The translations under genes and the position numbers were made by a program. Below, in pieces: positions 27,209 through 37,114 of a stretch of DNA of 64,000 nucleotides. The number at the start of each line of letters is the position of its first letter. Position 1 is the first letter of the stretch. Origin of the DNA: Desulfarculus sp. (GTDB taxonomy: Bacteria > Desulfobacterota > Desulfarculia > Desulfarculales > Desulfarculaceae); assembly GCA_003605055.1 (NCBI GenBank), contig QZKP01000020.1, positions 158,487-222,486 of the forward strand, read 5' to 3'. The notes beneath the pieces were generated by a model. It saw only the letters and a list, made by a program, of their open reading frames with translations. It ran no database searches and was not told the DNA's origin.

Positions 27209-28402
27209 ATGGACAAAGTGCGCATAGGGCTGGTGGGGGCCCAGTTCGCGGCCCGGCTGCACCTGAACAGCCTGGCCAAGCTGACCAGCGTGCGGGCGCA
27301 GGTGGTGGCGGTGGCGGCCCGCAGCCAGAAGAGCGCCGCCCGCCTGGCCGCGCAGTACCGCATCCCGGACGCCTACGACGACTACCGGCGACTGCTGGAA
27401 AGGCCGGACGTGGAGGTGGTGGACCTGTGCCTGCCCACGGACCTGCACGAGGAACTCTGCATCGCCGCGGCCCAGGCCGGCAAGCACGTGATCTGCGAGA
27501 AGCCGCTCACCGGCTACTTCGGCCAGGACCGGCCCGAGGAGCTGGTGGGCCGGGCGGTGGCCAAGGAGCTGATGCTGCGCGAGGCCCTGGCCGGCTGCGC
27601 CCGGGTGCAAAAGGCGCTGGCGGAAAACAACGTCCGGCTGATGTACGCCGAGAACTGGGTCTATGCGCCGGCGGTGGCCAAGCTCAAGAGCCTGGTCCAG
27701 GCCAGCGGCGGCACGGTGCTGGACATCCGGGCCGAGCAGAGCCATTCCGGCTCGGCGGCGGTCTACTCCCGGCGCTGGAAGACCAGCGGCGGCGGGGCCC
27801 TGCTGCGCCTGGGCTCCCACCCGGTGGGCGCGGTGCTGCACCTGAAGGCCTTTGAGGGCCTCACCCGCGAGGGCCGGCCCATCCGGCCCCGCTTCGTCAC
27901 CGCCGAGACCGGCCAGCACAGCAAGATAGCCTCTTACGCGCGGGAGAAAAAGAAGTACCTGGTCTCCGACTGGGAGGACGTGGAGGACTGGGGGGCGATG
28001 CTCATCGGCTTCGCCGACGGCTCCAGCGCCACGGTGATCGCCTCGGACGGGGTGCTGGGGGGCGTGCGCAACACCATGGCCGCGTACCTGTCCAACGCCG
28101 TGGTGCAGGTGAACATGAACCCCAGCGACGGCATGCTGGTCTACGCCCCAGAGGCGCACGTATTCGGCGACGAGTACCTGGTGGAGAAGCTGGAGACCAA
28201 GGCGGGCTGGAACTTCCCCAGCCCGGACGAGGACTGGGCCCGGGGCTACCCCCAGGAGCTGGAGGACTTCCTGCGGGCCCTGCGCGAGGACCGGGAGCCG
28301 GTCTCGGGCTTCGCCCTGGCCCAGGACGTGGTGCAGGTCATCTACGCCGCCTACCAGTCCGCGGAGGAGGGCCGGCGGGTGGAGCTGCCGCCCCTGTTGT
28401 GA
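27209..28402 (+). CDS. Gfo/Idh/MocA-family NAD(P)-dependent oxidoreductase
   Basis: A 397-residue sugar oxidoreductase. The Rossmann start VRIGLVGAQFAARLHLNSL, the conserved cofactor segment HVICEKPLTGYF and the substrate-domain GGGALLRLGSHPV are characteristic. Members oxidise or epimerise sugars, inositols and sugar acids. The GQDRPEELVGRAVAKELMLREAL insertion after the EKP motif is longer than usual. ATG 27209 is 35 bases after the M24 gene and fits the family start. Confidence 0.9.
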   Translation: MDKVRIGLVGAQFAARLHLNSLAKLTSVRAQVVAVAARSQKSAARLAAQYRIPDAYDDYRRLLERPDVEVVDLCLPTDLHEELCIAAAQAGKHVICEKPLTGYFGQDRPEELVGRAVAKELMLREALAGCARVQKALAENNVRLMYAENWVYAPAVAKLKSLVQASGGTVLDIRAEQSHSGSAAVYSRRWKTSGGGALLRLGSHPVGAVLHLKAFEGLTREGRPIRPRFVTAETGQHSKIASYAREKKKYLVSDWEDVEDWGAMLIGFADGSSATVIASDGVLGGVRNTMAAYLSNAVVQVNMNPSDGMLVYAPEAHVFGDEYLVEKLETKAGWNFPSPDEDWARGYPQELEDFLRALREDREPVSGFALAQDVVQVIYAAYQSAEEGRRVELPPLL

Positions 28403-28455
28403 TATGACCGTTGGGCCGAAGGCTAGCGCAGCCGCCGGCCGGGCGAGGAAAGGCC

Positions 28456-29112
28456 ATGGCCTTGGAAAAACGTGAAGTCGTTGACCGCATAATTACCGAG
28501 GGGCTCATCACCCTGATCCGCACGGCCTCGGCCGAGGAGGCCCTGGCCGCGGCCGCGGCCCTCAGCGAGGGCGGGGCCAGCCTCATCGAGGTCACCATGA
28601 CCGTGCCCGGGGCCATCGAGGTGGTGCGGGAGCTGGCCCGGCGGCGCTCCAACTCCTTCATCATCGGCGCGGGCACCGTGCTGGACAGCGAGACCGGCCG
28701 CCTGGCCCTGTTGGCCGGGGCCCAGTTCCTGGTCAGCCCCTCGCTGAACTTCGAGCTGATCCAACTGGCCCACCGCTACAGCGTGGTGGTGATCCCCGGG
28801 GCCCTGACCCCCACCGAGGTGCTGGCGGCCTGGAACGCGGGCGCGGACTTCGTCAAGGTCTTCCCGGTGGGGCAGTTGGGCGGCCCGGCCTACGTGCGGG
28901 CCCTCAAGGGCCCCTTCCCGCAGATATTGCTGCTGCCCTCGGGCGGCGTGAACCTGAATAACGTCGGCGAGTTCATCCGGGCCGGGGCCACCGCCGTGGC
29001 CGTGGGCAGCGAGATCGTGGACAAGGCGGCGCTCAGGGAGAAGAACTTCCAGGTGATCCGGGACAAGACCCGCGCCGCCCTGCGGGCCATCCAGGAGGCC
29101 CGCCCCCGCTAA
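28456..29112 (+). CDS. eda: 2-keto-3-deoxy-6-phosphogluconate / 4-hydroxy-2-oxoglutarate aldolase
   Basis: A 218-residue class I aldolase of the KDPG/KHG family. It shows IEVTMTVPGAIE (catalytic Glu region), IIGAGTVLD, FLVSPSLN and DFVKVFPVGQLGG with the Schiff-base lysine, then LLPSGGVNLNN. It cleaves KDPG to pyruvate and glyceraldehyde 3-phosphate, or related hydroxy-keto acids. GAGGAAAGG supports ATG 28456. In this operon it is the lower end of the sugar-acid pathway. Confidence 0.93.
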   Translation: MALEKREVVDRIITEGLITLIRTASAEEALAAAAALSEGGASLIEVTMTVPGAIEVVRELARRRSNSFIIGAGTVLDSETGRLALLAGAQFLVSPSLNFELIQLAHRYSVVVIPGALTPTEVLAAWNAGADFVKVFPVGQLGGPAYVRALKGPFPQILLLPSGGVNLNNVGEFIRAGATAVAVGSEIVDKAALREKNFQVIRDKTRAALRAIQEARPR

Positions 29113-29142
29113 GGTTTGTCTCCGGCCGCCTCAGGAGTAGTC

Positions 29143-30177
29143 ATGCAAGCCCTGGTCAAGTACGGCAAAGGCAAGAGGCTGATGGAGCTGCGCGAGGTGG
29201 AGCGCCCCGCGCCCCAAGAGGGCGAGGTGCTCATCGAGGTCAAGGCGGTCTCCATCTGCGGCAGCGACCTGCACATCTTTCACGACGCCCACCCCTACTG
29301 GCCGCCGGTGGTGCTTGGCCACGAGTTCGCCGGGGTCATCGCCGAGCTGGGGCCGGGGGTGGCGGGCTGGCAGGCGGGGGACAGGGTGGTCAGCGAGACC
29401 CGCACCGGCGCCTGCGGCCAGTGCTTCGTCTGCCAGACCGGCTATCCCCAGGTCTGCGAGCACAAGCGGGCCTACGGCATCGGGGTCAACGGCGCCTTCG
29501 CGCGCTACGTGGCCGGCCCGGCCCGGCTGCTGCACCGCCTGCCCCAGGCCATCCCCTTCGAGACCGCGGCGGTGATGGAGCCCACGGCCATCTGCGTCAC
29601 CTCCATCCTGGAGCGGGCCGGGCTGCAGGCCGGGGACTCGGTGGTGGTCACCGGCCCCGGCCCCATCGGGCTCCTATCCCTCGCCGTGGCCAGGGCCGCC
29701 GGGGCCAGGCTGGCGGGCGTCACCGGCACCGGGGGCGACGAGCAGGTGCGTTTCGCCATGGCCCGGGCCCTGGGCGCGGACTTCACCATCAACGTGGAGC
29801 AAGAGGACCCGGTGCAGAAGGTGCTGGCGCTGACCGGCGGCCTGGGCGCGGACCTGGTGATCGAGGCCTCGGGAGGGGCGCCGGCCATCGCCCAGGCCTT
29901 TGCCCTGGCCCGGCGCATGGGCCGGGTCTGCGCCATCGGCATCTCGGGCCGGGAACAAGTGCCCATCCCCTACGACCGGGGCATCTTCAAGGCCCTGCGC
30001 TACGACTTCTGCTTCTCCAGCAGTTGGCTGGCCTGGGAGCGGGGCCTGGCCCTGGTGGCCCGGGGCCTGCTGCCGGTGCACAAGATCATCACCCACACCC
30101 TGCCCCTGGAAAAATGGCAGCAGGGGTTCGAGCTGCTTGAGCAGCAGCAGGCGGTCAAGGTTATACTGATCCCCTAG
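29143..30177 (+). CDS. Zinc-dependent alcohol/polyol dehydrogenase (MDR family)
   Basis: A 344-residue medium-chain dehydrogenase. The catalytic-zinc region CGSDLHIFHDAHPYWPPVVLGHEFAG and the structural-zinc cysteines (CGQCFVCQTGYPQVC) are intact, as is a GPGPIGLLSLAVARAAG nucleotide fold. It resembles threonine or sorbitol dehydrogenases; a hexonate or polyol oxidation step would suit the operon. AGGAG lies before ATG 29143. Confidence 0.9.
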   Translation: MQALVKYGKGKRLMELREVERPAPQEGEVLIEVKAVSICGSDLHIFHDAHPYWPPVVLGHEFAGVIAELGPGVAGWQAGDRVVSETRTGACGQCFVCQTGYPQVCEHKRAYGIGVNGAFARYVAGPARLLHRLPQAIPFETAAVMEPTAICVTSILERAGLQAGDSVVVTGPGPIGLLSLAVARAAGARLAGVTGTGGDEQVRFAMARALGADFTINVEQEDPVQKVLALTGGLGADLVIEASGGAPAIAQAFALARRMGRVCAIGISGREQVPIPYDRGIFKALRYDFCFSSSWLAWERGLALVARGLLPVHKIITHTLPLEKWQQGFELLEQQQAVKVILIP

Positions 30178-30262
30178 TCTGGTTTGCTCAGGCCAGGCGC
30201 GGGTGACTATCTTTGGTTCGTTGCTGGGCCCGGGCCCGGCCGGGCGGAAACGCGGATGAAGC

Positions 30263-31270
30263 TTGGTGGATAACCTGCGGCCCTTGCAGCAGTGCTGCGT
30301 CTTGGTCACGCCCACCTCATACGGGGCCAGCGACCAGACCCTGAGGAGCGAGCTGGAGGCAGCGGTGGGCCGGGTGATATACAACCCCCACGGCCGACCC
30401 CTGACCTCGGCCGAGGTGGCTGGGCTGCTGGCCCAGGTGGACGGCTACATAGCCGGCCTGGACCGGATAGACGCCGCGGCCCTGGCGGGCGCCGACCGAC
30501 TCAAGGTGATCGCCCGCTACGGCGTGGGCCTGGACCGGGTGGAGCTGGCCGCGGCCACGGCCCGGGGCATCGTGGTGACCAACACCCCCGGGGCCAACGC
30601 CGGGGCCGTGGCCGAGCTGACCATCGGCCTGCTGCTCACCCTGGCCCGGGGCCTGCACCGGGTCTGCGCAGACACCCGCGGCGGCCTGTGGCCGCGCCGC
30701 CAGGGCCTGGCCCTGGAGGGCAAGACCATCGGCCTGGTGGGCCTGGGCGCGGTGGGCCGGGCCCTGGCCGGCAAGATGGCCGGCTTCGGCTGCCGCCTGT
30801 TGGCCAGCGACCCCTACGTGCCGCCGGCGCAGGCCGCGGCCGTTGGCGTGGAGCTGCTGCCGCTCACGGCGCTGCTGTCCCAGGCGGAGTTCGTCTCCCT
30901 GCACTGCCCGCTCACGCCCCAGACCAGCGGCCTGGTGAACCAGGAGTTCCTGGCGGCCATGCGGCCCGGGGCCTATCTGGTCAACACCGCCCGGGGCGAG
31001 CTCATAGACGAGGCGGCCCTGCACCAGGCCCTGAGCAGCGGCCGCCTGGCCGGCGCGGCCCTGGACTGCTTCACTGAGGAGCCGCCCGGGGCCCAGCACC
31101 CCCTGCTGGCCCTGCCCTCGGTGGTGGCCACCCCGCACATGGGCTCGCACACGGACCAGGCCACCTACCTCATGGGCCGCATGGCCCTGGACGCCTGCCT
31201 GGCCGTGCTCAGGGGCCAGCGGCCCGAACACGTGGTCAACCCCGAGGTGTACGAGGAGGGCCGTGCCTGA
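30263..31270 (+). CDS. D-isomer-specific 2-hydroxyacid dehydrogenase (phosphoglycerate dehydrogenase-like)
   Basis: A 335-residue NAD-dependent dehydrogenase. KVIARYGVGLDRV, VTNTPGANAGAVAELTIGLLL, GLVGLGAVGRALA, VNTARGELID (catalytic Arg region) and TPHMGSHT (catalytic His) are all present. There is no ACT or other C-terminal regulatory domain. TTG 30263 or GTG 30266 can start it, with GGATGAA upstream. It probably reduces or oxidises a keto/hydroxy sugar acid such as 2-ketogluconate or glyoxylate. Its end overlaps the FGGY kinase start. Confidence 0.88.
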   Translation: MVDNLRPLQQCCVLVTPTSYGASDQTLRSELEAAVGRVIYNPHGRPLTSAEVAGLLAQVDGYIAGLDRIDAAALAGADRLKVIARYGVGLDRVELAAATARGIVVTNTPGANAGAVAELTIGLLLTLARGLHRVCADTRGGLWPRRQGLALEGKTIGLVGLGAVGRALAGKMAGFGCRLLASDPYVPPAQAAAVGVELLPLTALLSQAEFVSLHCPLTPQTSGLVNQEFLAAMRPGAYLVNTARGELIDEAALHQALSSGRLAGAALDCFTEEPPGAQHPLLALPSVVATPHMGSHTDQATYLMGRMALDACLAVLRGQRPEHVVNPEVYEEGRA

Positions 31271-32804
31271 GCGGCCACAGAGCCCCTGGTTCCTGGGCCT
31301 GGACCTGGGCACCGGGAGCTGCAAGGCCGTGGCCGTGGACGCCGCGGCCCAGGTGCTGGGCTTCGCCGCGGCCGACTACCCTGCCCAGGACCAGGACCAG
31401 AAGTGGCAGGAGCAGGACCCGGACTCCCTGCTGACGGGCCTGATCCAGGCGGTGCGCGGGGCCGTGGCCCAGGCCGCGCCGGCCAGCCCCTGCCGCGGCC
31501 TGAGCATCGGCGGGGCCCTGCACAGCCTCATCGCCCTGGATGGGGCCGGCCGGCCCCTGACCGGGGTGAGCACCTGGGCCGACGGCCGGGCCCTGCGCCA
31601 GGCCGCGGCCATCGCCGGCACGGACCTGGGCCGGGAGCTTTATCAGCGCACCGGCTGCGTGCCCCACGGCATGTATCCCCTGTACAAGCTCATCCGCCTG
31701 CGCCAGGAGCGGCCGGAGGTGTTCGGCCGGGCCCGGCGCTTGGTCTCGGCCAAGGAGTACGTGCTGGCCCGGCTGGGCGGCGGGTTGGTGGTGGACTACT
31801 CGGTGGGCTCGGGCTCGGGGCTGCTGAACGTGCATGAGCTGGCCTGGGATTCCCTGGCCCTGGAGACCGCCGGGGTGGAGCCCGCGCAGCTTTCGGCCCT
31901 GGCCGGCCCCCGGCAGGAGCTGGGCCGGCTGGAGCCGGGCCTGGCCAGGCAGATGGGCCTGGCGCCGGACACGCCCCTGATCCTGGGCTCCTCGGACGCG
32001 GCCAACTCCAGCCTGGGCGCCGGCTGCGTGGCGCCGGGGCAGCTCACCTGCATGGTGGGCACCAGCGGCGCCCTGCGCCTGATCTCGCGCCGGCCCCTGC
32101 TGGACAAGAACGCCCGCTGCTGGTGCTACGGCCTGGACCAGGAGCACTGGCTGGTGGGCGGGGCCATCAACAACGGCGGCCTGGCCCTGTCCTGGTTCCG
32201 GGACCTCTTGCACCAGCCCTTCGCGGACCTGCCGCCGGAGAGCCGCCGCTCCTTCGAGGACCTGGCGGCCCTGGCCGGCCAGGCCCCGCTGGGGGCCGGC
32301 GGGGTGGTCTGCCTGCCCTTCCTGGCCGGGGAGCGCAGCCCCAACTGGAACCTGAACGCCCGGGCGGCCTTCTTCGGCCTGCGGCTGTCCCACGGCGCGC
32401 CGCACCTGGCCCGGGCCATCCTGGAGGGGGTGGCCTTCAGGCTGCGCAGCGTGCTGGAACTCTTGCGGGAGTTGGGCCCGCCCGTGCGGGAGGTGCGGGC
32501 CTCGGGCGGCTTCACCCGCTCCCCCCTTTGGCTGCAGATCGTGGCCGACGTGCTGGATCAAGAGTTGCGGGTGCCGGCCTGGGGCGAGACCTCCTGCCTG
32601 GGGGCGGCCTTCTGGCCCCTGTTGGCCTGCGGGGCCCTGGCCAGCCTGGAAGAGGCCGGGGCCGCGGTGCGGGTGGCCCAGACCCAGCCCCCGGACCCGG
32701 AGCGGGCCCGGGCCTACCAGCCCTTCTACGCCCTGTTCCAGGACCTGTACGCGGCCCTGAGCCCCCTGTTCGGCCGCTGGCCGCCGCCGCAGGAGTCGTC
32801 CTAG
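31263..32804 (+). CDS. FGGY-family carbohydrate kinase
   Basis: A 513-residue sugar kinase starting with GTG and overlapping the previous gene by eight bases. It has LGLDLGTGSCKAVAVDA (phosphate 1 motif), SIGGALHSLIALD, WADGR, LILGSSDAANSSLGAGC, MVGTSGALRLI (phosphate 2) and ASGGFTRSPLWLQIVAD. The pattern is closest to gluconokinase/xylulokinase-type FGGY enzymes. It presumably phosphorylates the sugar acid before aldol cleavage by the Eda-type enzyme. It is the last gene of the RpiR-led operon; the likely terminator is 376 bases away. Confidence 0.9.
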   Translation: MPERPQSPWFLGLDLGTGSCKAVAVDAAAQVLGFAAADYPAQDQDQKWQEQDPDSLLTGLIQAVRGAVAQAAPASPCRGLSIGGALHSLIALDGAGRPLTGVSTWADGRALRQAAAIAGTDLGRELYQRTGCVPHGMYPLYKLIRLRQERPEVFGRARRLVSAKEYVLARLGGGLVVDYSVGSGSGLLNVHELAWDSLALETAGVEPAQLSALAGPRQELGRLEPGLARQMGLAPDTPLILGSSDAANSSLGAGCVAPGQLTCMVGTSGALRLISRRPLLDKNARCWCYGLDQEHWLVGGAINNGGLALSWFRDLLHQPFADLPPESRRSFEDLAALAGQAPLGAGGVVCLPFLAGERSPNWNLNARAAFFGLRLSHGAPHLARAILEGVAFRLRSVLELLRELGPPVREVRASGGFTRSPLWLQIVADVLDQELRVPAWGETSCLGAAFWPLLACGALASLEEAGAAVRVAQTQPPDPERARAYQPFYALFQDLYAALSPLFGRWPPPQESS

Positions 32805-32806
32805 GT

Positions 32807-33160
32807 GTTGTTAGCAAGGACGTTTTCGCTGCCGGTGCTTCCAGAGATCGGCGGTTTAGGGCTCAGAACGCCGCAGGTTCAGCGTGACTGAGCAAGGAGG
32901 CAAGGAAAGGGAGATAGACACCTGGAGAGAGTTCCGGCGCCCTTGGCGCAGGACTCGGCGGAGCACTTCCTACACCTGCCGGCTAGGGCTCCTCTGATCC
33001 CGAGATCTGCGGTTCTCAAGGACGGACGCACCGTCTTGCTGATAGCGGCTCAGCCACTCGCAAACCGTGCGCTTGCTCACCCCCGGCCCCGCGGCCACCT
33101 CCAAGGCGCAGAGCCCTTCCTCCAAAACCCTTCCACAATCACGGCTCTACTATGACGGGC
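32807..33160 (-). pseudogene. Decayed IS481-type transposase, N- and C-terminal ends joined
   Basis: On the minus strand a frame from about 33142 reads RVLEEGLCALEVAAGPGVSK and RTVCEWLSRYQQDGASVLEN, the helix-turn-helix start of IS481-family transposases, and meets a stop after about 55 codons. Near 32900-32807 another piece reads KPPISGSTGSENVLANNT then a stop, like the C terminus of such transposases. The catalytic middle is missing, so this is an internally deleted remnant. It fills most of the 508-base gap between the kinase and the next gene. Confidence 0.65.
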
Positions 33161-33180
33161 CCGGTCACGGCCAACCTGAA

Positions 33181-33217
33181 GCGGCCCCGGCTGGCTGCCG
33201 GGGCCGCGCTTTTTTTT
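33181..33217 (+). terminator. Strong intrinsic terminator of the FGGY/RpiR operon
   Basis: An 11-bp perfect stem GCGGCCCCGGC / GCCGGGGCCGC with a five-base loop is followed by GC and eight T. The IS remnant between the kinase stop and this hairpin implies the element inserted upstream of an existing terminator. Confidence 0.9.
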
Positions 33218-33312
33218 GGCGCCATCCGAAGGAGCGGGGCAGGGATTTCCCTTGGCCCGGCTCCACCCACCGGGAGGGTCCTCAGGCAGGGATCGGCTGG
33301 GCCGGGCGCGGG

Positions 33313-33684
33313 CTAGCTGGCGCCCTGCTGCTCGCCGCCGCCGGCCAGGACCTGGGCGTCGTTGTTCTTCTTGTTCAGCCAGCCGTGGAACAGGATCAGC
33401 TCCGGATGCTCGTCCAGGGAGCCATAGCCGCGCACGCTCACCCTCTTCTCCGCGGTCTGGTTGGGGTCAAAGACCCGGAAGTTGTAGATGTGCTCGCCCT
33501 GGTCCGAGGGCCGCATGACCTGCTTGAGCTTCCAGACCCAGTCCGGGTCCTGCTGGTAACGGGTCACCAAGTCCCGGCCCACGGCCGCGTGCAGGTCGCG
33601 CGGCTTGCTGTCTTTTCCGCCCTCGGCCGCGCCGGCCTTGGGCGCCGCCGGCGCACCACCATGTTTGAACAGCTTCTTGAACAT
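33313..33684 (-). CDS. Hypothetical small protein
   Basis: A 123-residue soluble protein not recognised. AGGAGGAGCAGG stands directly before its ATG, so it is very likely translated. The start MFKKLFKHGG is basic, residues 11-30 are Ala/Gly/Lys-rich, and the body (VGRDLVTRYQQDPDWVWKLKQVMRP, IYNFRVFD, VRGYGSLDEHPELILFHGWLNK) alternates strands and helices with conserved-looking aromatic residues. It follows the glycosyltransferase gene on the same strand after about 140 bases but no functional link is evident. Confidence 0.7.
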   Translation of the reverse strand: MFKKLFKHGGAPAAPKAGAAEGGKDSKPRDLHAAVGRDLVTRYQQDPDWVWKLKQVMRPSDQGEHIYNFRVFDPNQTAEKRVSVRGYGSLDEHPELILFHGWLNKKNNDAQVLAGGGEQQGAS

Positions 33685-33781
33685 CCTGCTCCTCCTGCTC
33701 GGGGCCTGGGCCCCTCCCTCAATTGATGTCCATCAAAACTGGCCACAGTGAAATCCCATTTCCCACTGGGGCCCTATTTTT

Positions 33782-33812
33782 AGGCCCTGCAAGAGGGCCT
33801 ATTATTTTTATG
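33782..33812 (+). terminator. Plus-strand hairpin and T-rich tract at the glycosyltransferase 3' end
   Basis: AGGCCCT-GCAAG-AGGGCCT is followed by ATTATTTTTAT on the plus strand. It faces into the 3' end of the minus-strand glycosyltransferase gene, so it would stop antisense transcription rather than end a known gene. Confidence 0.5.
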
Positions 33813-33828
33813 TTTACATATCAACTAA

Positions 33829-35262
33829 TTAGCCATGAGAAATGCCACTTCCCTCCGTTTCGACGGCCTTCACGGGCACCGCCTGGCTGGGCCGGTCGCT
33901 GGTCAGGCCGCGGGTGAGCCAGCCGTTTTTGTGCGGGGTCAAGAGGGCCCAGAGGCTTATCCAGGACAGGCCCACCATCCACAGCAGCATGTAGGGGAAG
34001 GACCAGAGGAAGTTGCTGTCCCGGCGGTGCCAGACGTACACCAGGGCGGGCAGCATGCCGCCGATGGCCGCGCCCATGAACAGGTTGATTGCCATCACAT
34101 CCGGGGCGGCCAGGATCACCCCCACGGCGCCCAACTTGAGCCACTCGCCGGCGGTCATGCGGAACAGGTGGATGAAGAGGTTCACCCGCGCGCCCAGGGC
34201 CGGCGTGGAGCGGAAGCGCCGGAAGAGGAAGCTGGTCATGACCAGGGTCTCGCGCACGTTGCTGCGCGCCCAGCGCAGGAACATGCGGCACATGCCGCGG
34301 TATTCCAGGGGCACCTCGGTCAACACCACGGCTTTACGTGCGAAATGGGCGTGGTACCCGCTGCGCAGCACGAAGTTGGTCAGGGAGCGGTCCTCGCCGA
34401 TGTTGGCCGGCCGGCCCAGGAAGCGCTGGTGCAGCCAGGCCGCCAGAAGGGGCTTGACCACCGCGAAGCGGTAGGCCGACAGGGCGCCGGGGGTGGTCAT
34501 CACCGTGTTGATGCGGCTCTGGGAGGCCCGGATGAAGTCGAAGCTGAAGGTGAAGTTGACATCCAGCATGCGGGGGATGACGCCCTTGGTCCGGTTGAGC
34601 ACCCGCACGTTGCCGGCCACCGCGCCCACCAGGTGGTCGCGCACCATGGGCGTGACCAAGTGGCGCAGGGTCTGGGGCAGGACCTCGGAGTCGCTGTCCA
34701 TGGTCACCAGTATCTCGCCGCGGGCCCTCTGGAAACCGGCGTACAGGGCGGCGCGCTTGCCGCTGTTGACCGCCAGGCGCACCAGCTCCACCCGCCCGGG
34801 CAGCCCCGCGGCGGCGCGCTCCATCCACAGCCAGGTGTCGTCGCGGCTGCCGTCGTCCACGGCCAGGATCTGCATGCGCTCGGCCGGGTAGTCGCTGGCC
34901 GCGATGCTCTGGATGGTCTTCTGCACCTGGGCGCCTTCGTTGTAGGCCGGCACCACCACCGTGATGCTGGGCAACTCCCCGTCCGCGCAGGGCTCCTGGG
35001 GGCGGTAGGTGGCCGCCAGATACACGCGCCAGGCCAGGGCGAAGACGGCTATGACCAGGGAGACGCGGGCCAGCTCCAGCCAGGGGCTGTCCTCCAGCAC
35101 GATCATGGTCTCTTCCAGGGCGTCCAGGAACTCGTCGCCCAGGTACCAGCCGCCCAGGGCCAGGCCGCCAAGTATGGCCGCGGTCGCTATATGAATTGCC
35201 AAATTGGAACGGGTGGAGGAAGCGCCGTCCACCGGAACAACAACGCTTTTGGTTTTGGCCAT
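33829..35262 (-). CDS. Membrane glycosyltransferase family 2 (hyaluronan/chitin synthase-like)
   Basis: A 477-residue inner-membrane enzyme. Two N-terminal hydrophobic segments (about 20-40, 62-84) precede the GT-A domain with ITVVVPAYNEG, VDDGSRDDT (DD), TMDSDSE (DxD), NIGEDRSLT (acceptor ED) and FLRWARS; the first position of the processive QxxRW motif is Met here. Three or four membrane segments follow. Such enzymes polymerise or transfer sugars while exporting them. ATG 35262 is used because the longer frame starts upstream of the sigma-54 promoter at 35354-35369. Expression is probably driven by the divergent sigma-54 activator at 35560. Confidence 0.88.
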   Translation of the reverse strand: MAKTKSVVVPVDGASSTRSNLAIHIATAAILGGLALGGWYLGDEFLDALEETMIVLEDSPWLELARVSLVIAVFALAWRVYLAATYRPQEPCADGELPSITVVVPAYNEGAQVQKTIQSIAASDYPAERMQILAVDDGSRDDTWLWMERAAAGLPGRVELVRLAVNSGKRAALYAGFQRARGEILVTMDSDSEVLPQTLRHLVTPMVRDHLVGAVAGNVRVLNRTKGVIPRMLDVNFTFSFDFIRASQSRINTVMTTPGALSAYRFAVVKPLLAAWLHQRFLGRPANIGEDRSLTNFVLRSGYHAHFARKAVVLTEVPLEYRGMCRMFLRWARSNVRETLVMTSFLFRRFRSTPALGARVNLFIHLFRMTAGEWLKLGAVGVILAAPDVMAINLFMGAAIGGMLPALVYVWHRRDSNFLWSFPYMLLWMVGLSWISLWALLTPHKNGWLTRGLTSDRPSQAVPVKAVETEGSGISHG

Positions 35263-35353
35263 ATGAAGATTCCGCTCAATGAGGTCGTTCAGACCAAATA
35301 AGACGTTCAAAGTAAAGGGCAGGCCCAAGACCCACCCATCGCCCCTAATTGAA

Positions 35354-35369
35354 AGCAAAGGTGGTGCCA
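35354..35369 (-). promoter_or_regulatory. Sigma-54 (-24/-12) promoter of the glycosyltransferase gene
   Basis: On the minus strand TGGCACC-ACCT-TTGCT differs from the consensus at one base, with GG and GC exactly 10 apart. Transcription would start near 35343, leaving a leader of about 80 bases. Confidence 0.85.
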
Positions 35370-35475
35370 CTGACCAGGTGCTTGTCGCGGCTGTGTTTTT
35401 CCCCGGTGAGCGCCGGAGAAGGAAACGGCGCTTCCCGCCGCGGGCCGCCAAACCGGGGGCGGCAAATACTAAAAC

Positions 35476-35508
35476 TGGGCCCTGATTGCCCTAGGCAATC
35501 AGGGCCCA
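35476..35508. promoter_or_regulatory. 33-bp interrupted palindrome, probable enhancer of sigma-54 activator
   Basis: Arms TGGGCCCTGATTGCC (35476-35490) and its exact complement (35494-35508) are separated by CTA. It sits about 125 bp upstream of the -24 element of the glycosyltransferase promoter and directly upstream of TATAAA (35513-35518), the likely -10 of the activator gene. That position suits activation of the one and autoregulation of the other. No T-tract follows, so a terminator is less likely. Confidence 0.6.
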
Positions 35509-35559
35509 TAGGTATAAAATCCGTTAGTTATTAAGGACTGCTGGCAGGGAAAGGGCGCT

Positions 35560-36966
<1,407 letters not shown>

Positions 36967-37056
36967 AGCTCGCGCCTCAGCCCTGTAAACAAGAAGTCCT
37001 GCTTCACCTTTTCCAGGCCTGTGTAAAAAATATCCGTTAAATCAGACAGATAAGTT

Positions 37057-37072
37057 TGGCACGATCTTTGTT
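37057..37072 (+). promoter_or_regulatory. Sigma-54 promoter upstream of the peptidoglycan-binding protein gene
   Basis: TGGCACG-ATCT-TTGTT has a perfect -24 half and one mismatch in the -12 half (GT instead of GC), with correct spacing. The predicted start near 37083 is about 32 bases before the ATG at 37115. Confidence 0.65.
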
Positions 37073-37114
37073 AAGAGGCAGGGCAGTAACCCTCATCTTG
37101 CGTGGGCGATAGAA

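Noticed and set aside
33723..33736. TTGATG-TC-CATCAA inverted repeat upstream of the small hypothetical gene
   Set aside because: Six-base arms with no second copy and no promoter alignment; too weak to call an operator.
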